From the NCBI GenBank assembly GCA_008015235.1, contig SSFF01000003.1, positions 62,001-126,000 of the forward strand: 64,000 bases of DNA. Reading direction: 5' to 3'. This document shows, piece after piece, positions 16,714 through 25,202 of the stretch. Below the pieces are notes generated by a model. It was given only the letters and a program-made list of their open reading frames with translations, was not told the origin of the DNA and made no database searches. This stretch comes from Rhodoferax sp. (GTDB lineage Bacteria; Pseudomonadota; Gammaproteobacteria; Burkholderiales; Burkholderiaceae_C). The translations under genes and the position numbers were made by a program. The first letter of the stretch is position 1. Every line of letters starts with the position of its first letter.

Positions 16714-17097
16714 ATGTTCAGCCACGTCATGGTCGGGGTCAAAGACCTCGAAACCTCGAAGAAGTTCTACGACGCCATCCTCGGCACCCTGGGCATCAAG
16801 CCCGGAAGCCCCGACAAGAAGCGCTACTTCTGGCGCAGCCCCACGGGCGTGTTCGGCATCACCATCCCGATCAACGGCGAACCCTGCACCCATGGCAACG
16901 GCGCCACCATCGGCTTTGCCGCCGCCACCACCGAGTTGGCCGATGCCTGGCATGCTGCCGGCCTGGCCAACGGTGGTGTGGCCTGCGAAGACCCCCCGGG
17001 CTGGCGCGGCGAAGGCCCAGGTCGCCTGTACCTGGCCTACCTGCGCGACCCCGACGGCAACAAGATCTGCGCCCTGCACCGTCCGCCGAAGGTCTAA
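16714..17097 (+). CDS. VOC superfamily (glyoxalase/dioxygenase-fold) protein
   Basis: 127 residues with the paired beta-alpha-beta-beta-beta pattern: FSHVMVGVKDLETSKKFYDA starts the first module and LYLAYLRDPDGNKICALHRP ends the second. The first-module metal His is in place (SHVMVGV), and the C-terminal YLRDPDGNKI motif is typical of glyoxalase-like proteins without assigned chemistry. ATG 16714 follows AAGGA. No pathway context. Confidence 0.82.
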   Translation: MFSHVMVGVKDLETSKKFYDAILGTLGIKPGSPDKKRYFWRSPTGVFGITIPINGEPCTHGNGATIGFAAATTELADAWHAAGLANGGVACEDPPGWRGEGPGRLYLAYLRDPDGNKICALHRPPKV

Positions 17098-17098
17098 G

Positions 17099-17160
17099 TA
17101 CTATAAAAATAAGAGCTAACTGCGCAGGTTCTGTGCGGGGCAGTTGGCAATTTGGCCATT
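17099..17160 (+). repeat. Intergenic repeat family, copy 4 (forward)
   Basis: ACTATAAAAATAAGAGCT, a variable TGCGCAGGTT stretch, TGCGGGGC and GGCAATTTGGCCATT. It occupies nearly the whole 75-bp gap between the convergent VOC and hom genes. Confidence 0.55.
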
Positions 17161-17172
17161 GAAGCGCAGGCT

Positions 17173-18549
17173 TCAGTCCAGCATCTCGATCCGCAACACG
17201 CTCGCAAATCCCAGCACCGTGGGCCAGGCCTGCAGCGTCTCCAGCGCCGCGTGCAGGTTGCCAAGGCACAGCGGCGCAGTGCGCAGCACCAGGCAGTGCA
17301 GTGCGGCATCACCGGGGTGCTCGAACAGCTGCATGTGCTCCACGCACACGCCGTCCTGCGCCAGCTGCTGCAGCACGCGCGGCACGGTGGTGTCGGCGCG
17401 CTCCAGGTCCAGGCGCAGGTAGAAGGCGCTTGATGTTTCGTCGCTGCTGCGCACCGGCAGCGCTGCCAGTGCGCTGGGCTGGAATGCCAGTGCCGGCACG
17501 CGCTGGGTCGGGGCCACGCACTGGCTGCGGGCCAGGTCCACCAGGTCGGCCACCACGGCGGAGCCGGTCTGTTCGGCCCCGGCGCCGGCCCCGTAGTAGA
17601 GCGTGGTGCCGGCGGCATCGCTTTTCACCATCACCGCGTTCATGCTGCCATGCACCTGGGCCAGCAAGTGGTTGTGGGGCAGCAGCGTGGGGTGCACGCG
17701 CAGCTCCAGTGCCGGGCCGCAGCGTTTGGCAATGCCCAGCAGCTTGACGCTGTAGCCCAGCTGGCGCGCAAATTCCACGTCGAGTGCGTCCAGCTTGTCG
17801 ATGCCTTGCACCTGCACCTGCGCAAACAGGGGTGGTGTGCCGAAGGCATTGGCCGCCAGCAGGCTGAGCTTGTGGGCGGCGTCGCCCCCCTGCACGTCCA
17901 GCGCCGGGTCGGCCTCGGCATAGCCCAGGGCCTGGGCCTGCGCCAGCGCATCGGCAAAGCTGAGGCCCTCATCGCGCATGGCGCTGAGGATGAAGTTGCT
18001 GGTGCCGTTGATGATGCCGGCCACCCATTCGATGCGGTTGGCGCTCAGGCCCTCGCGCAGCGCCTTGATGATGGGAATGCTCACCGCCACCGCGCCCTCG
18101 TAGGCCACCACCACGCCGTGCGCCTGCGCCGCGGCAAAGATTTCCGTGCCGTGTTCGGCCAGAAGGGCCTTGTTGGCCGTGACCACGTGCTTGCCGTGGG
18201 CAATGGCCTGCAGCACCAGGCTGCGCGCGGTGCCGGTGCCGCCTATGGTTTCCACCACCACGTCGATGTCCGGGGCCTGCACCACGGACAGCGCGTCGTC
18301 GCTGAGCTGTATGCCGTGGCCGACGGCTTCGCCCAGCACGCTGCGGGCCCGTGCCAGATTGCGCACAGCCACGCGGCGCACTTCAATGCGGCGCCCGGCG
18401 CGGGCGGCAATGAGCGCGGCATTGCGCTGCAGCACCGCATAGGTGCCGCCACCGACGGTGCCGAGGCCGAGCAGGCCTACGCGCAGGGGCGCTGCCAGCT
18501 GCGGGTTCGCGCCGCCGTATTGGCTGGCATGAAGGGGGTCTTGGTACAT
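17173..18549 (-). CDS. hom: Homoserine dehydrogenase
   Basis: 458 residues: N-terminal NAD(P)-binding domain with GLLGLGTVGGGTYAVLQ, catalytic domain with VTANKALLAEHG and the substrate loop GIINGTSNFILSAM, and GYAEADPALDVQGGDAAHKL carrying the catalytic Lys/Asp region. The last 80 residues form an ACT domain (SSAFYLRLDLERADTTVPRV), the usual site of threonine feedback. It reduces aspartate semialdehyde to homoserine. No thrC or other threonine gene is adjacent. The 5' leader encodes a Thr/Ile-rich peptide and alternative hairpins, consistent with amino-acid-responsive control. Confidence 0.94.
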   Translation of the reverse strand: MYQDPLHASQYGGANPQLAAPLRVGLLGLGTVGGGTYAVLQRNAALIAARAGRRIEVRRVAVRNLARARSVLGEAVGHGIQLSDDALSVVQAPDIDVVVETIGGTGTARSLVLQAIAHGKHVVTANKALLAEHGTEIFAAAQAHGVVVAYEGAVAVSIPIIKALREGLSANRIEWVAGIINGTSNFILSAMRDEGLSFADALAQAQALGYAEADPALDVQGGDAAHKLSLLAANAFGTPPLFAQVQVQGIDKLDALDVEFARQLGYSVKLLGIAKRCGPALELRVHPTLLPHNHLLAQVHGSMNAVMVKSDAAGTTLYYGAGAGAEQTGSAVVADLVDLARSQCVAPTQRVPALAFQPSALAALPVRSSDETSSAFYLRLDLERADTTVPRVLQQLAQDGVCVEHMQLFEHPGDAALHCLVLRTAPLCLGNLHAALETLQAWPTVLGFASVLRIEMLD

Positions 18550-18739
18550 GGTGTTCTCCGATTCAGTGGAGTCTGCCGGGGGCCTGGGCCTGGCAGCTAC
18601 TGGGGAGAAATCACCTGGTGGCCGCCGGACGGGCCACCTGCACGACTCAGGTGGCCGTGGGGGTAATAATGGTCATCATGCCGCACACCGGTGCCTGCGC
18701 GGTAGCGCAGTGGAAGCCGGGAGTGAAGTGGTACAGCAT
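18550..18739 (-). promoter_or_regulatory. Candidate Thr/Ile attenuator leader of hom
   Basis: On the minus strand a 30-codon leader frame runs from ATG 18739 to TGA 18647 and ends MMTIITPTAT, four Thr and two Ile in the last eight residues. Its stop region forms segment 1 (GGCCACCTG, 18656-18648), which can pair perfectly with segment 2 (CAGGTGGCC, 18640-18632). Segment 2 can pair instead with segment 3 (GGCCACC, 18623-18617). Nearer the gene, CTGCC/GGCAG and CTCC/GGAG pairs could fold over the Shine-Dalgarno GGAGA at 18559-18555. No long U-tract follows the 2:3 hairpin, so the output may be translational or Rho-based. Confidence 0.5.
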
Positions 18740-18762
18740 GTCTGTGAGCATACCACCAAACC

Positions 18763-18778
18763 TGCTCCGCGCGGAGCA
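18763..18778. promoter_or_regulatory. Palindrome TGCTCCGCGCGGAGCA in the hom divergent gap
   Basis: A 16-bp perfect palindrome upstream of the hom leader frame and 60 bp before the divergent small gene at 18838. It could be an operator for either direction or a transcript hairpin. No regulator is assigned. Confidence 0.4.
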
Positions 18779-18837
18779 ACGGAAATCGGGCCTGCGACAA
18801 TAGGCCTTTCTCCACCTGGCATGCGCCACTTCTGCCC

Positions 18838-19092
18838 ATGAGCATCGACAAATACAAAGCCGCCAACGAGGCCCGCGAAGCCGCGCTGTGCGAACCCTGC
18901 CGGGGCATCCAGCGCAACTGGCGCAAGGCACCGGGCCACGCCGAACTGATCCCGCGCCAGAACTGGAAGGAAGCGCGCGACGGCCGCAGCGTCACCATCA
19001 CCCGCTACCGGTGCGACCGCTGCGGCAGCGTCTGGGACTACGAAAACGACAAGGGCAACCAGCACGCAGGCTGGTCGCTGCCGCGTTCATGA
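18838..19092 (+). CDS. Small zinc-ribbon-like protein
   Basis: 84 residues with two Cys pairs, ALCEPCRG and YRCDRCGSVWDYEND, spaced as in a zinc ribbon. No family assigned. Its stop overlaps the start of the next methyltransferase gene as ATGA, and that gene overlaps the DTW-domain gene the same way, so the three are one translational unit. Since the last member modifies tRNA, a nucleic-acid-related role is possible, but this is inference from position only. Confidence 0.75.
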   Translation: MSIDKYKAANEAREAALCEPCRGIQRNWRKAPGHAELIPRQNWKEARDGRSVTITRYRCDRCGSVWDYENDKGNQHAGWSLPRS

Positions 19093-19736
19093 GCGCTGCA
19101 CCTGGCGCGCGTGCCGGTGCCGCCTCGGTGGCCGAGGGCGTGTTTGACGAAGCCTACTACGAGCGCTTCTACTTCAACCAGAAGACCCGCGTGGTCGACC
19201 GCGCGCACAGCGACCGCCTGGGCGCCTTCGTGTGCAGCTATGTGCGCCACCTGCGCGTGCCAGTGGCGCGCGTGCTGGACGTGGGCTGCGGCATCGGCCT
19301 GTGGCAGGACCAGATAGCCAAGCACTTTCCGCACGCCCGCTACAAGGGTGTGGAGTTCAGCGACTACCTGTGCCAGCGCTTCGGCTGGGAGCGCGGCTCG
19401 GTGGTGGACTACCGCGCGGTGCAGCCTTTCGACCTGGTGATCTGCCAGGGCGTGCTGCCCTACCTGAATGCGGCCGACCTGAAGAAGGCCCTGCACAACC
19501 TGGCGGTGCTGTGCCGCGGTGCCCTCTATGTGGAGGCGGTCACGATGGAGGACTTTGCCAACGACGTGGTGGACGAAAAGCTGACCGACCCGCGCCAGTT
19601 CCGGCACCCGGCGCAGGCCTACCGCGACGGCCTCTCGCCCCATTTCACCGAAATGGGCGGTGGCCTGTGGCTCAGCCACGAGGCCGAGCTGCCGGTGTTC
19701 GCGCTCGAGCGCGCAGCGCCCGCCCCGTCCCGATGA
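19089..19736 (+). CDS. Class I SAM-dependent methyltransferase
   Basis: 215 residues. VARVLDVGCGIGLWQDQIAK is SAM motif I and FDLVICQGVLPYLNAADL is motif IV/post-motif. The N-terminal FDEAYYERFYFNQKTRVVD resembles small-molecule methyltransferases. Substrate unknown. Start ATG 19089 overlaps the zinc-ribbon gene stop; the longer frame beginning inside that gene is rejected as a shadow. The stop overlaps the start of the DTW-domain gene. Confidence 0.82.
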   Translation: MSAAPGARAGAASVAEGVFDEAYYERFYFNQKTRVVDRAHSDRLGAFVCSYVRHLRVPVARVLDVGCGIGLWQDQIAKHFPHARYKGVEFSDYLCQRFGWERGSVVDYRAVQPFDLVICQGVLPYLNAADLKKALHNLAVLCRGALYVEAVTMEDFANDVVDEKLTDPRQFRHPAQAYRDGLSPHFTEMGGGLWLSHEAELPVFALERAAPAPSR

Positions 19737-20488
19737 GTGCGTCGGAGTCCCCCGCACAGCACGCGGTGGCGCGCCTGCGCGCCGAGCGCCTGGCGCGGGC
19801 CTTGAAACCCTTTGTGGCGCGCGGCTCCAAGTCGGAACGTTGCCCGCACTGCCGCGTGCCCGCCACGCACTGCCTGTGCGCACACCGCGTGCAGGTCTCC
19901 ACCCCGAGCCGCGCCGGGGTCTGCCTGCTGATGGCCGACATCGAGCCGCTCAAGCCCACCAACACCGGCTGGCTGATTGCCGACGTGGTGCCCGACACCT
20001 TTGCCTTCGGCTGGGCGCGCACCGAGGTTGACCCGGCGCTGCTGGCCCTGCTGGCCGACCCGCAGTGGCAGCCCTATGTGGTGTTCCCGGGCGAGTACGC
20101 AGCGCCCGAGCGCGTGGTTTCAGAGGTGGGCGCCGCGGATTCGGGCAAGCGCCCGCTGTATGTCCTGCTGGACGCGACCTGGAGCGAGGCGCGCAAGATG
20201 TTCCGCAAGAGCCCCTACCTGGACCGCTTGCCGGTGCTGAGCCTGCAAAGCGAGCAGATTTCGCGCTACCGCCTGCGCCGTTCCAAGCGCGACGACCATT
20301 TCTGCACCGCCGAGGTGGCGGCGCTGTGCCTGGAGCTGGGCGGCGACACCCGTGCGGCGGCGGTGCTCGACGCCTACTTCGACGTCTTCAGCCAGCACTA
20401 CCTGCAGGCCCGCCGCCTGGTGCCATTGGCGCCGGGGGCTGATGTGCACCAGCGCTTGGCGCAGGCCTTGGGGTTGCCTCCAGCCTGA
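19733..20488 (+). CDS. DTW-domain tRNA-uridine aminocarboxypropyltransferase
   Basis: 251 residues. ERCPHCRVPATHCLCAHRVQ gives the Cys cluster of the family, and YVLLDATWSEARKMFRKSPY is the DxTW signature followed by the substrate helix. The C-terminal FCTAEVAALCLELGGDTRAA is also typical. E. coli TapT of this family transfers the 3-amino-3-carboxypropyl group of SAM to uridine 47 of tRNAs. Third gene of the 18838-20488 unit. Confidence 0.88.
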   Translation: MSASESPAQHAVARLRAERLARALKPFVARGSKSERCPHCRVPATHCLCAHRVQVSTPSRAGVCLLMADIEPLKPTNTGWLIADVVPDTFAFGWARTEVDPALLALLADPQWQPYVVFPGEYAAPERVVSEVGAADSGKRPLYVLLDATWSEARKMFRKSPYLDRLPVLSLQSEQISRYRLRRSKRDDHFCTAEVAALCLELGGDTRAAAVLDAYFDVFSQHYLQARRLVPLAPGADVHQRLAQALGLPPA

Positions 20489-20510
20489 GACGCTGCAATC
20501 GCCACAGACC

Positions 20511-20551
20511 TTGAGTTGGGTCAAGAAACCGGGGGCGCTTGCTTGTACCAA
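20511..20551 (+). promoter_or_regulatory. Crp/Fnr-family box TTGAG-TTGG-GTCAA and -10 upstream of the FNR-like gene
   Basis: TTGA-N6-TCAA is perfect at 20511-20524. TACCAA at 20546-20551 lies 28.5 bp from the box centre, close to class II activation geometry. The gene starts at 20621. Autoregulation is likely if the adjacent regulator binds it. Confidence 0.6.
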
Positions 20552-20620
20552 TACGGGCTTGGCGATGCGGTTCCCGACGCGCCTGCGATGCGGGCGGGTA
20601 CCGAACTTCAAAGGGGAAAG

Positions 20621-21367
20621 ATGACGGCGACAAGGCATGGGCCTCCAGGGGAGGGCTGCGGTGCAGGGGATGGCGGGGCGCTTGCCCCGCCGGTGCAGAA
20701 ATGTGTCCACTGCCATGCGCAAGGCCGCTGTGTGCTGGAGTCGCTGTCGGCGCAGAGCCGGGCCGCGCTGAAGTTCCACCTGCGCGAAAGTGCGGTGGAA
20801 GACGGCGGCATGATCTTCCAGCAAGACGAGCCCGTGCACCGCTTGCACGTCGTGAAGTCTGGTGCCATCCTGGTGTGCCACCGTATGGCTGAAAGCCCTT
20901 CGCTGCCGATCGGACTGTTCGGACCGGGGACTGCCCTGGGCAAGCTGGCGCTCTTTGCCGAGCACGCCCATGTGTTCAGTGCCGTGTCGGTGGGGAGCAG
21001 CCGGATTTGCAGCGTGTCCACCCAGGTGTTGCGCACCCAACCCCAGATGCAACGTGAAATCACCCAGGCGCTGGGCGACAGCCACCTGCAGTTCCAGCGC
21101 GAAATGGCCCACTGGTCGATCATTGCCCGCATCACCAACCTGGAAGACCAGCTGGCGCAGGCCTTGCAGCAGCTGGCCCGTATCCAGGGTAGCTGCCAGG
21201 TGCAGCTGCCACCGCACAAGGTGCTGGCCGCCTTGCTGGGCACCACGCGCGAATCCGTGGCCCGCAGCCTGGCCCGCATGCGGGCGCGCCAGGAGCTGGA
21301 GAAGGTCGGGCGCCAACAGGTCCGGCTCGGAGCGCGCTTGCAGCCACCGCTGGCTGTGGCCGAGTGA
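20621..21367 (+). CDS. FNR-like Crp/Fnr regulator with full 4Fe-4S cysteine set
   Basis: 248 residues from ATG 20621, which follows AGGGGAAAG. Cys28, Cys31 and Cys37 (KCVHCHAQGRC) plus Cys130 (SSRICSVST) have exactly the spacing of E. coli FNR Cys20, 23, 29 and 122, so an oxygen-labile 4Fe-4S cluster is expected. The cyclic-nucleotide-binding-like beta roll (about 45-150), dimer helix (160-190) and winged helix (195-240) follow. The recognition helix reads TRESVARSLARM: Arg210, Glu211 and Arg215 match the CRP triad, while the position of FNR Ser212 is Ala214. DNA specificity may thus differ from classical FNR. It reads towards the GGDEF-EAL gene with several dyads between them. Confidence 0.9.
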   Translation: MTATRHGPPGEGCGAGDGGALAPPVQKCVHCHAQGRCVLESLSAQSRAALKFHLRESAVEDGGMIFQQDEPVHRLHVVKSGAILVCHRMAESPSLPIGLFGPGTALGKLALFAEHAHVFSAVSVGSSRICSVSTQVLRTQPQMQREITQALGDSHLQFQREMAHWSIIARITNLEDQLAQALQQLARIQGSCQVQLPPHKVLAALLGTTRESVARSLARMRARQELEKVGRQQVRLGARLQPPLAVAE

Positions 21368-21377
21368 CGTGCGTCAC
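21364..21377. promoter_or_regulatory. CRP-like dyad GTGAC-GTGC-GTCAC
   Basis: Perfect dyad with the CRP core GTGA-N6-TCAC. It overlaps the stop codon of the FNR-like gene and lies about 200 bp before the GGDEF-EAL start. It fits the CRP-like Arg-Glu-Arg recognition triad of the protein encoded beside it. Confidence 0.45.
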
Positions 21378-21458
21378 TTTGGCTTGAAATAAAACAGCGG
21401 CCCAGGTGCCGAAGCCTGGAAATCGACCGGTCGGCTGGGCATGATGCACCTCCAAAAT

Positions 21459-21472
21459 ATGACGCAAGTCAA
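21459..21472 (+). promoter_or_regulatory. Crp/Fnr-like box ATGAC-GCAA-GTCAA upstream of the GGDEF-EAL gene
   Basis: One arm mismatch from TTGAC-N4-GTCAA, 102 bp before the GTG start at 21575. No good -10 is visible at the class II distance, so activation or repression cannot be predicted. Confidence 0.45.
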
Positions 21473-21574
21473 GGGATGGAGTCCGCCATGCACATCACGG
21501 GTCCGGCTAACGGGCAGGAAACGGTGTTTCCTGCCGCCATTGTTTTTTCCTGCGCAACGCACGGGGGCTGACAC

Positions 21575-23374
21575 GTGGTGCACGCTGCCTTGGAAGCCCC
21601 CGATCCGCGGGCCCTCGACCTCAGTGGCCTGGGCGATGCCATCGTCCATTACGCCCCCGACGGCATCGTACTGGTGGATGCAGCCGGCACCATCCACCTG
21701 GTCAATCCGACCCTGCTGGAGCTGACCGGCTTCCTGGCCGAAGACCTGATGGGCCAGCCGCTGTCGGTGCTGCTGCCGCCGTCCGTGCGCGGTCACCACG
21801 CCGCCCTGGTGCAGGGCTACTTCCAGCACCCCCACCGCCGCGCCATGGGCTCGGGTCCCTTGCCGGGCGAGTCGTTTGCCCTGGCGCACGCCATGCAGGA
21901 ATCCGGCATGCGCCGCTTTGAAATTGCCCACAAGTCCGGGCGTTCGCTGTGTGTTGACGTGGCCCTGGGCCCGTGCCAGCTGCACGGTCAGCCCTATGTG
22001 GTGGCCTTTGTGCGGGATATTGCCCACATCCGGCGCATCGAGAGCGAACTGGCCCTGCAGGCCACGCACGACGCCCTCACCGGCTTGCCCAACCGGCGCA
22101 AGCTGCACGACGAGTTGCAGCGCTTGCTGGCCATTGCCCAGCGCCATGGCCGCCCGCTGGCCTTGATGCTCATGGATCTCAACGGCTTCAAGGAGATCAA
22201 CGACGAGTATGGCCATGCCATGGGCGACCAGGTCTTGCAGGCCGTGGCCCAACGTCTGCAAGGGGCGCTGCGCAGCTCCGACATGCTGGCGCGCCTGGGG
22301 GGCGATGAGTTTGTGATTTTGGTGTCCGAAATGGGCGATGCCGAGGACTATGTGACCATCGGCCACAAGCTGCTGGCGGCACTGGGCCAGCCGCTGGAGA
22401 TCGACGGCATCACCTTTTCTCTGACTTCGGCCATTGGCGTCAGCGTGTACCCGGTACACGGGGTGGATGCGCAGTCGCTGGTGCGCTTTGCCGACATGGC
22501 CATGTACAGCGCCAAACGCCAGGGCGGCAGCTGCGTGCTGGCCTATGACAGTGATATGGGTGCCCAGATGCATGCCAAGGTCCAGATCCTGGAGCGTATG
22601 CGCCATGCACTGGACCAGGGGCTGCTGGAACTGCACTACCAGCCGCAGGTGGACGCCGTGACGGGCCGCACCATCGGGGTCGAGGCCTTGCTGCGCTGGA
22701 ACGATCCGGTGTTGGGCCAGGTGCCCCCGGACAAGGCCATCGCTGTGGCCGAATCCACCGACATGATCCATCGCCTGGGTCAGTGGATCATCGACACCGC
22801 CTGCCGCCAGAGTGCCGAGTGGAGCCGCAAGGGGCTGGAGGTGCGCATGGCCATCAACCTGTCGGCTCGCCAGTTCCGCCGCCCGGACCTGGTGCAGCAG
22901 CTGTGTGCTGCGGCGCAGCGCCACGGTGCACGCCTGCACAACCTGGAGGTGGAAATCACCGAGTCGCAGGCCATGGAAAACCTGGCCCACACCAACGAGC
23001 TGCTGGACCAGCTCCATGCCTGTGGTGTCGGCATCGCCCTGGACGATTTTGGCGAGGGCTATTCCAACTGGGTGCAGCTGCAGCGCATGCCCATTGACCG
23101 CCTGAAGCTCTCGCGCAACTTCCTGCGCAACATCGACGACAGTGACAACGACCGTCGCCTCATCAGCGCCATGCTGGCCATGTCACGCATACTGAAGCTG
23201 ATGGTCGTGGCGGAGGGCGTGGAAACCAGTGCCCAGCGCGACTTCCTCACGGCCCAGTCCTGTGATGTGCTGCAGGGTTGGTACTTTGCACGGGCCATGG
23301 CGGCGCCGGAACTGGAGGCCCGCTGGCTGGGTTGTGGTGTGCCTCAGGGTGACGTGCAACCCGACGCTGCCTGA
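21575..23374 (+). CDS. PAS-GGDEF-EAL cyclic di-GMP synthase/phosphodiesterase
   Basis: 599 residues. PAS domain at about 20-140 (YAPDGIVLVDAAGTIHLVNP), GGDEF at about 165-330 and EAL at about 345-590. LARLGGDEFVIL is intact, and RSSD five residues before it is a complete inhibitory I-site. The EAL half keeps EAL (GVEALLRW), NLSARQF, EITES, LDDFGEGYS, AEGVET and LQGWYFARAM, so both activities look competent. No membrane helix is seen, so it is cytoplasmic. The start is GTG 21575 (or 21578) because a stop codon lies just upstream in frame. Placement after an FNR-like gene suggests oxygen-linked c-di-GMP control. Confidence 0.93.
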   Translation: MVHAALEAPDPRALDLSGLGDAIVHYAPDGIVLVDAAGTIHLVNPTLLELTGFLAEDLMGQPLSVLLPPSVRGHHAALVQGYFQHPHRRAMGSGPLPGESFALAHAMQESGMRRFEIAHKSGRSLCVDVALGPCQLHGQPYVVAFVRDIAHIRRIESELALQATHDALTGLPNRRKLHDELQRLLAIAQRHGRPLALMLMDLNGFKEINDEYGHAMGDQVLQAVAQRLQGALRSSDMLARLGGDEFVILVSEMGDAEDYVTIGHKLLAALGQPLEIDGITFSLTSAIGVSVYPVHGVDAQSLVRFADMAMYSAKRQGGSCVLAYDSDMGAQMHAKVQILERMRHALDQGLLELHYQPQVDAVTGRTIGVEALLRWNDPVLGQVPPDKAIAVAESTDMIHRLGQWIIDTACRQSAEWSRKGLEVRMAINLSARQFRRPDLVQQLCAAAQRHGARLHNLEVEITESQAMENLAHTNELLDQLHACGVGIALDDFGEGYSNWVQLQRMPIDRLKLSRNFLRNIDDSDNDRRLISAMLAMSRILKLMVVAEGVETSAQRDFLTAQSCDVLQGWYFARAMAAPELEARWLGCGVPQGDVQPDAA

Positions 23375-23378
23375 TGGG

Positions 23379-23446
23379 TAATAGCTACCAAATTGGTAGC
23401 TAGGTGCGTAATGCGGATGCGGGCCGGGGCCTAAATTGGCCTTAAA
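23379..23446 (+). repeat. Intergenic repeat family, copy 5, with perfect TAGCTACCAA palindrome
   Basis: TAGCTACCAA followed directly by TTGGTAGCTA, then ATGCGGGCC, GGCCtaaattGGCC and TTAAAA. It fills the gap between the convergent GGDEF-EAL gene and chemoreceptor 1, and its hairpins may serve both as terminators. Confidence 0.6.
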
Positions 23447-25202
23447 AAGTTTCCCAGTCGTCGTCGGCATCCGCGGCCTTGGCCTTGGGTGCCGGGGCCG
23501 CTGGTTTGGGTGCTGGCTTGGGGCTGGGGGCGGCCAGGGACTTGGCTGCGGGCGCTCGCGGGGCCGGTGCACGCGGTGCCGCTACCGCTGGCCGAGGGGC
23601 TGGCGCAGCGGCGGGCTTGGGCGGCGGCGTATCGCCATCGCTCAGCCGGAAGATGGCGGCGGTTTGCACCAGTTCCTGGGCCTGGGTCTTGAGGCTGGCC
23701 GCGGCAGCGGCCATTTCCTCCACCAGGGCGGCATTCTGCTGCGTGGCCTGGTCCATGTGGCGCACGGCTTCGCCCACCTGGCTGACGCCGTTGGACTGCT
23801 CGCTCGATGCGGCGCTGATCTCGCCCATGATGTCGGTCACGCGCTGGATCGAGGCCACCACCTCGGTCATGGTGGTGCCGGCCTGGTCCACCAGGCTGGT
23901 GCCATGCTCCACGCGTTCGACACTGGCAGAAATCAAGGTCTTGATCTCCTTGGCGGCTTCGGCCGAGCGACCGGCCAGGGCGCGCACTTCGCTGGCAACC
24001 ACCGCAAAGCCACGGCCCTGTTCACCGGCACGGGCGGCTTCGACTGCCGCGTTCAGGGCCAGGATGTTGGTCTGGAAGGCAATGCCGTCGATGACGGAGA
24101 TGATGTCGGCGATCTTGCGTGAAGACTCGTTGATGTCCTTCATGGTCTCGACCACGCGGCCGACCACCTCGCCGCCCTGCACGGCCACGCTCGACGCCGT
24201 GGTGGCCAACTGGTTCGCCTGGCGGGCCGCATCGGCATTCTGGTTCACGGTGTTGCCGAGCTCGCTCATGGAGGCGCTGGTCTGTTCCAGGGCGGCGGCC
24301 TGTTGTTCGGTGCGGTTGGACAGGTCCTGGTTGCCATGGGCAATTTCGGCGCTGGCGTTGGCAATGCTTTCCGAGCCGGAGCGCACGCCGCGCACCAGCT
24401 TCTGAAGCGACTGCACCATGTGGCTAAGCCCGGCCATGACGCTGCCGGGCGGGGCGTCGTGCAGGTCCACGGTGAGGTTGCCGCGCGCCACTTCTTCGGT
24501 GATCTGCACCGCCAGCGCGGGTTCGCAGCCAATCTGGCGCACCACCGAGCGCGCCACCACCAGGCCCACCCCGCCAATGACCAGCAGCGCCACCAGGGCG
24601 TAGGCGACATTGGCCAGCAGCTCCTTGCGCAACTGGGCATCCAGATCGTCGGTGTACAGGCCGGAGCCGACAATCCAGTTCCAGCCGTCCACCTTCATCA
24701 CGTACTGCAGCTTGGGTACCGGGTTGGTGGTGCCTGGGCGGGGGAAGTTGGTGGGCACGAAGGCAGTGCCGTTGGAGCTGGCGTTGATGCCGTCAATGAG
24801 GCTCTTCACGATGTCGACACCATTGCCATCCTTGACCTTGCCCAGCATGGGCTGGCCGTTCCACTCGGGCTTGATCGGGTGCATGACCCCGGTGCCGTCC
24901 AGCCCCCAGATGTAGGCGTAGTCGGATTTGCCGTTGGCACCGCCATAGCGCATCAGGCCCACGGCAGCGGCCGCGGCTTTCTGGGCCTCTTCCAGTGGCA
25001 TCTGGTTTTTTTCGACCTTTTCACGGTAACCCACCACGATGTTGTGCATGGTCTGCACGGCAATGACCAGTTCCCGTTTGCGCGCCTCGGTCAGGACCGT
25101 GCGGAATTCCAGCATGGACAGCAGGGTGAACAGGAGGATGGTGGCCACGCCTGTGAGGACGATGGCGGCGATTTTTTGTTTGAAGCTCCAACGGTCGAGC
25201 AT
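23442..25202 (-). CDS. Methyl-accepting chemotaxis protein 1 (Cache sensor)
   Basis: 586 residues. TM1 near the N terminus ([20 protein letters not shown]), a periplasmic single-Cache domain ([20 protein letters not shown]), TM2 ([20 protein letters not shown]), HAMP and the long signalling coiled coil with hairpin tip [21 protein letters not shown] Pro/Ala-rich linker of about 70 residues ends in DDDWETF, the WxxF-type tail that docks CheR/CheB. ATG 25202 follows AAGGAGACC. Cache domains of this type often bind small carboxylates. First of three adjacent receptors with nearly identical signalling domains. Confidence 0.93.
   Translation of the reverse strand: MLDRWSFKQKIAAIVLTGVATILLFTLLSMLEFRTVLTEARKRELVIAVQTMHNIVVGYREKVEKNQMPLEEAQKAAAAAVGLMRYGGANGKSDYAYIWGLDGTGVMHPIKPEWNGQPMLGKVKDGNGVDIVKSLIDGINASSNGTAFVPTNFPRPGTTNPVPKLQYVMKVDGWNWIVGSGLYTDDLDAQLRKELLANVAYALVALLVIGGVGLVVARSVVRQIGCEPALAVQITEEVARGNLTVDLHDAPPGSVMAGLSHMVQSLQKLVRGVRSGSESIANASAEIAHGNQDLSNRTEQQAAALEQTSASMSELGNTVNQNADAARQANQLATTASSVAVQGGEVVGRVVETMKDINESSRKIADIISVIDGIAFQTNILALNAAVEAARAGEQGRGFAVVASEVRALAGRSAEAAKEIKTLISASVERVEHGTSLVDQAGTTMTEVVASIQRVTDIMGEISAASSEQSNGVSQVGEAVRHMDQATQQNAALVEEMAAAAASLKTQAQELVQTAAIFRLSDGDTPPPKPAAAPAPRPAVAAPRAPAPRAPAAKSLAAPSPKPAPKPAAPAPKAKAADADDDWETF

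Noticed and set aside
18747..18779. TTGCTC/TATGCT pair upstream of the hom leader as a promoter
   Set aside because: The spacer is 21 bp, too long for a standard sigma-70 promoter.
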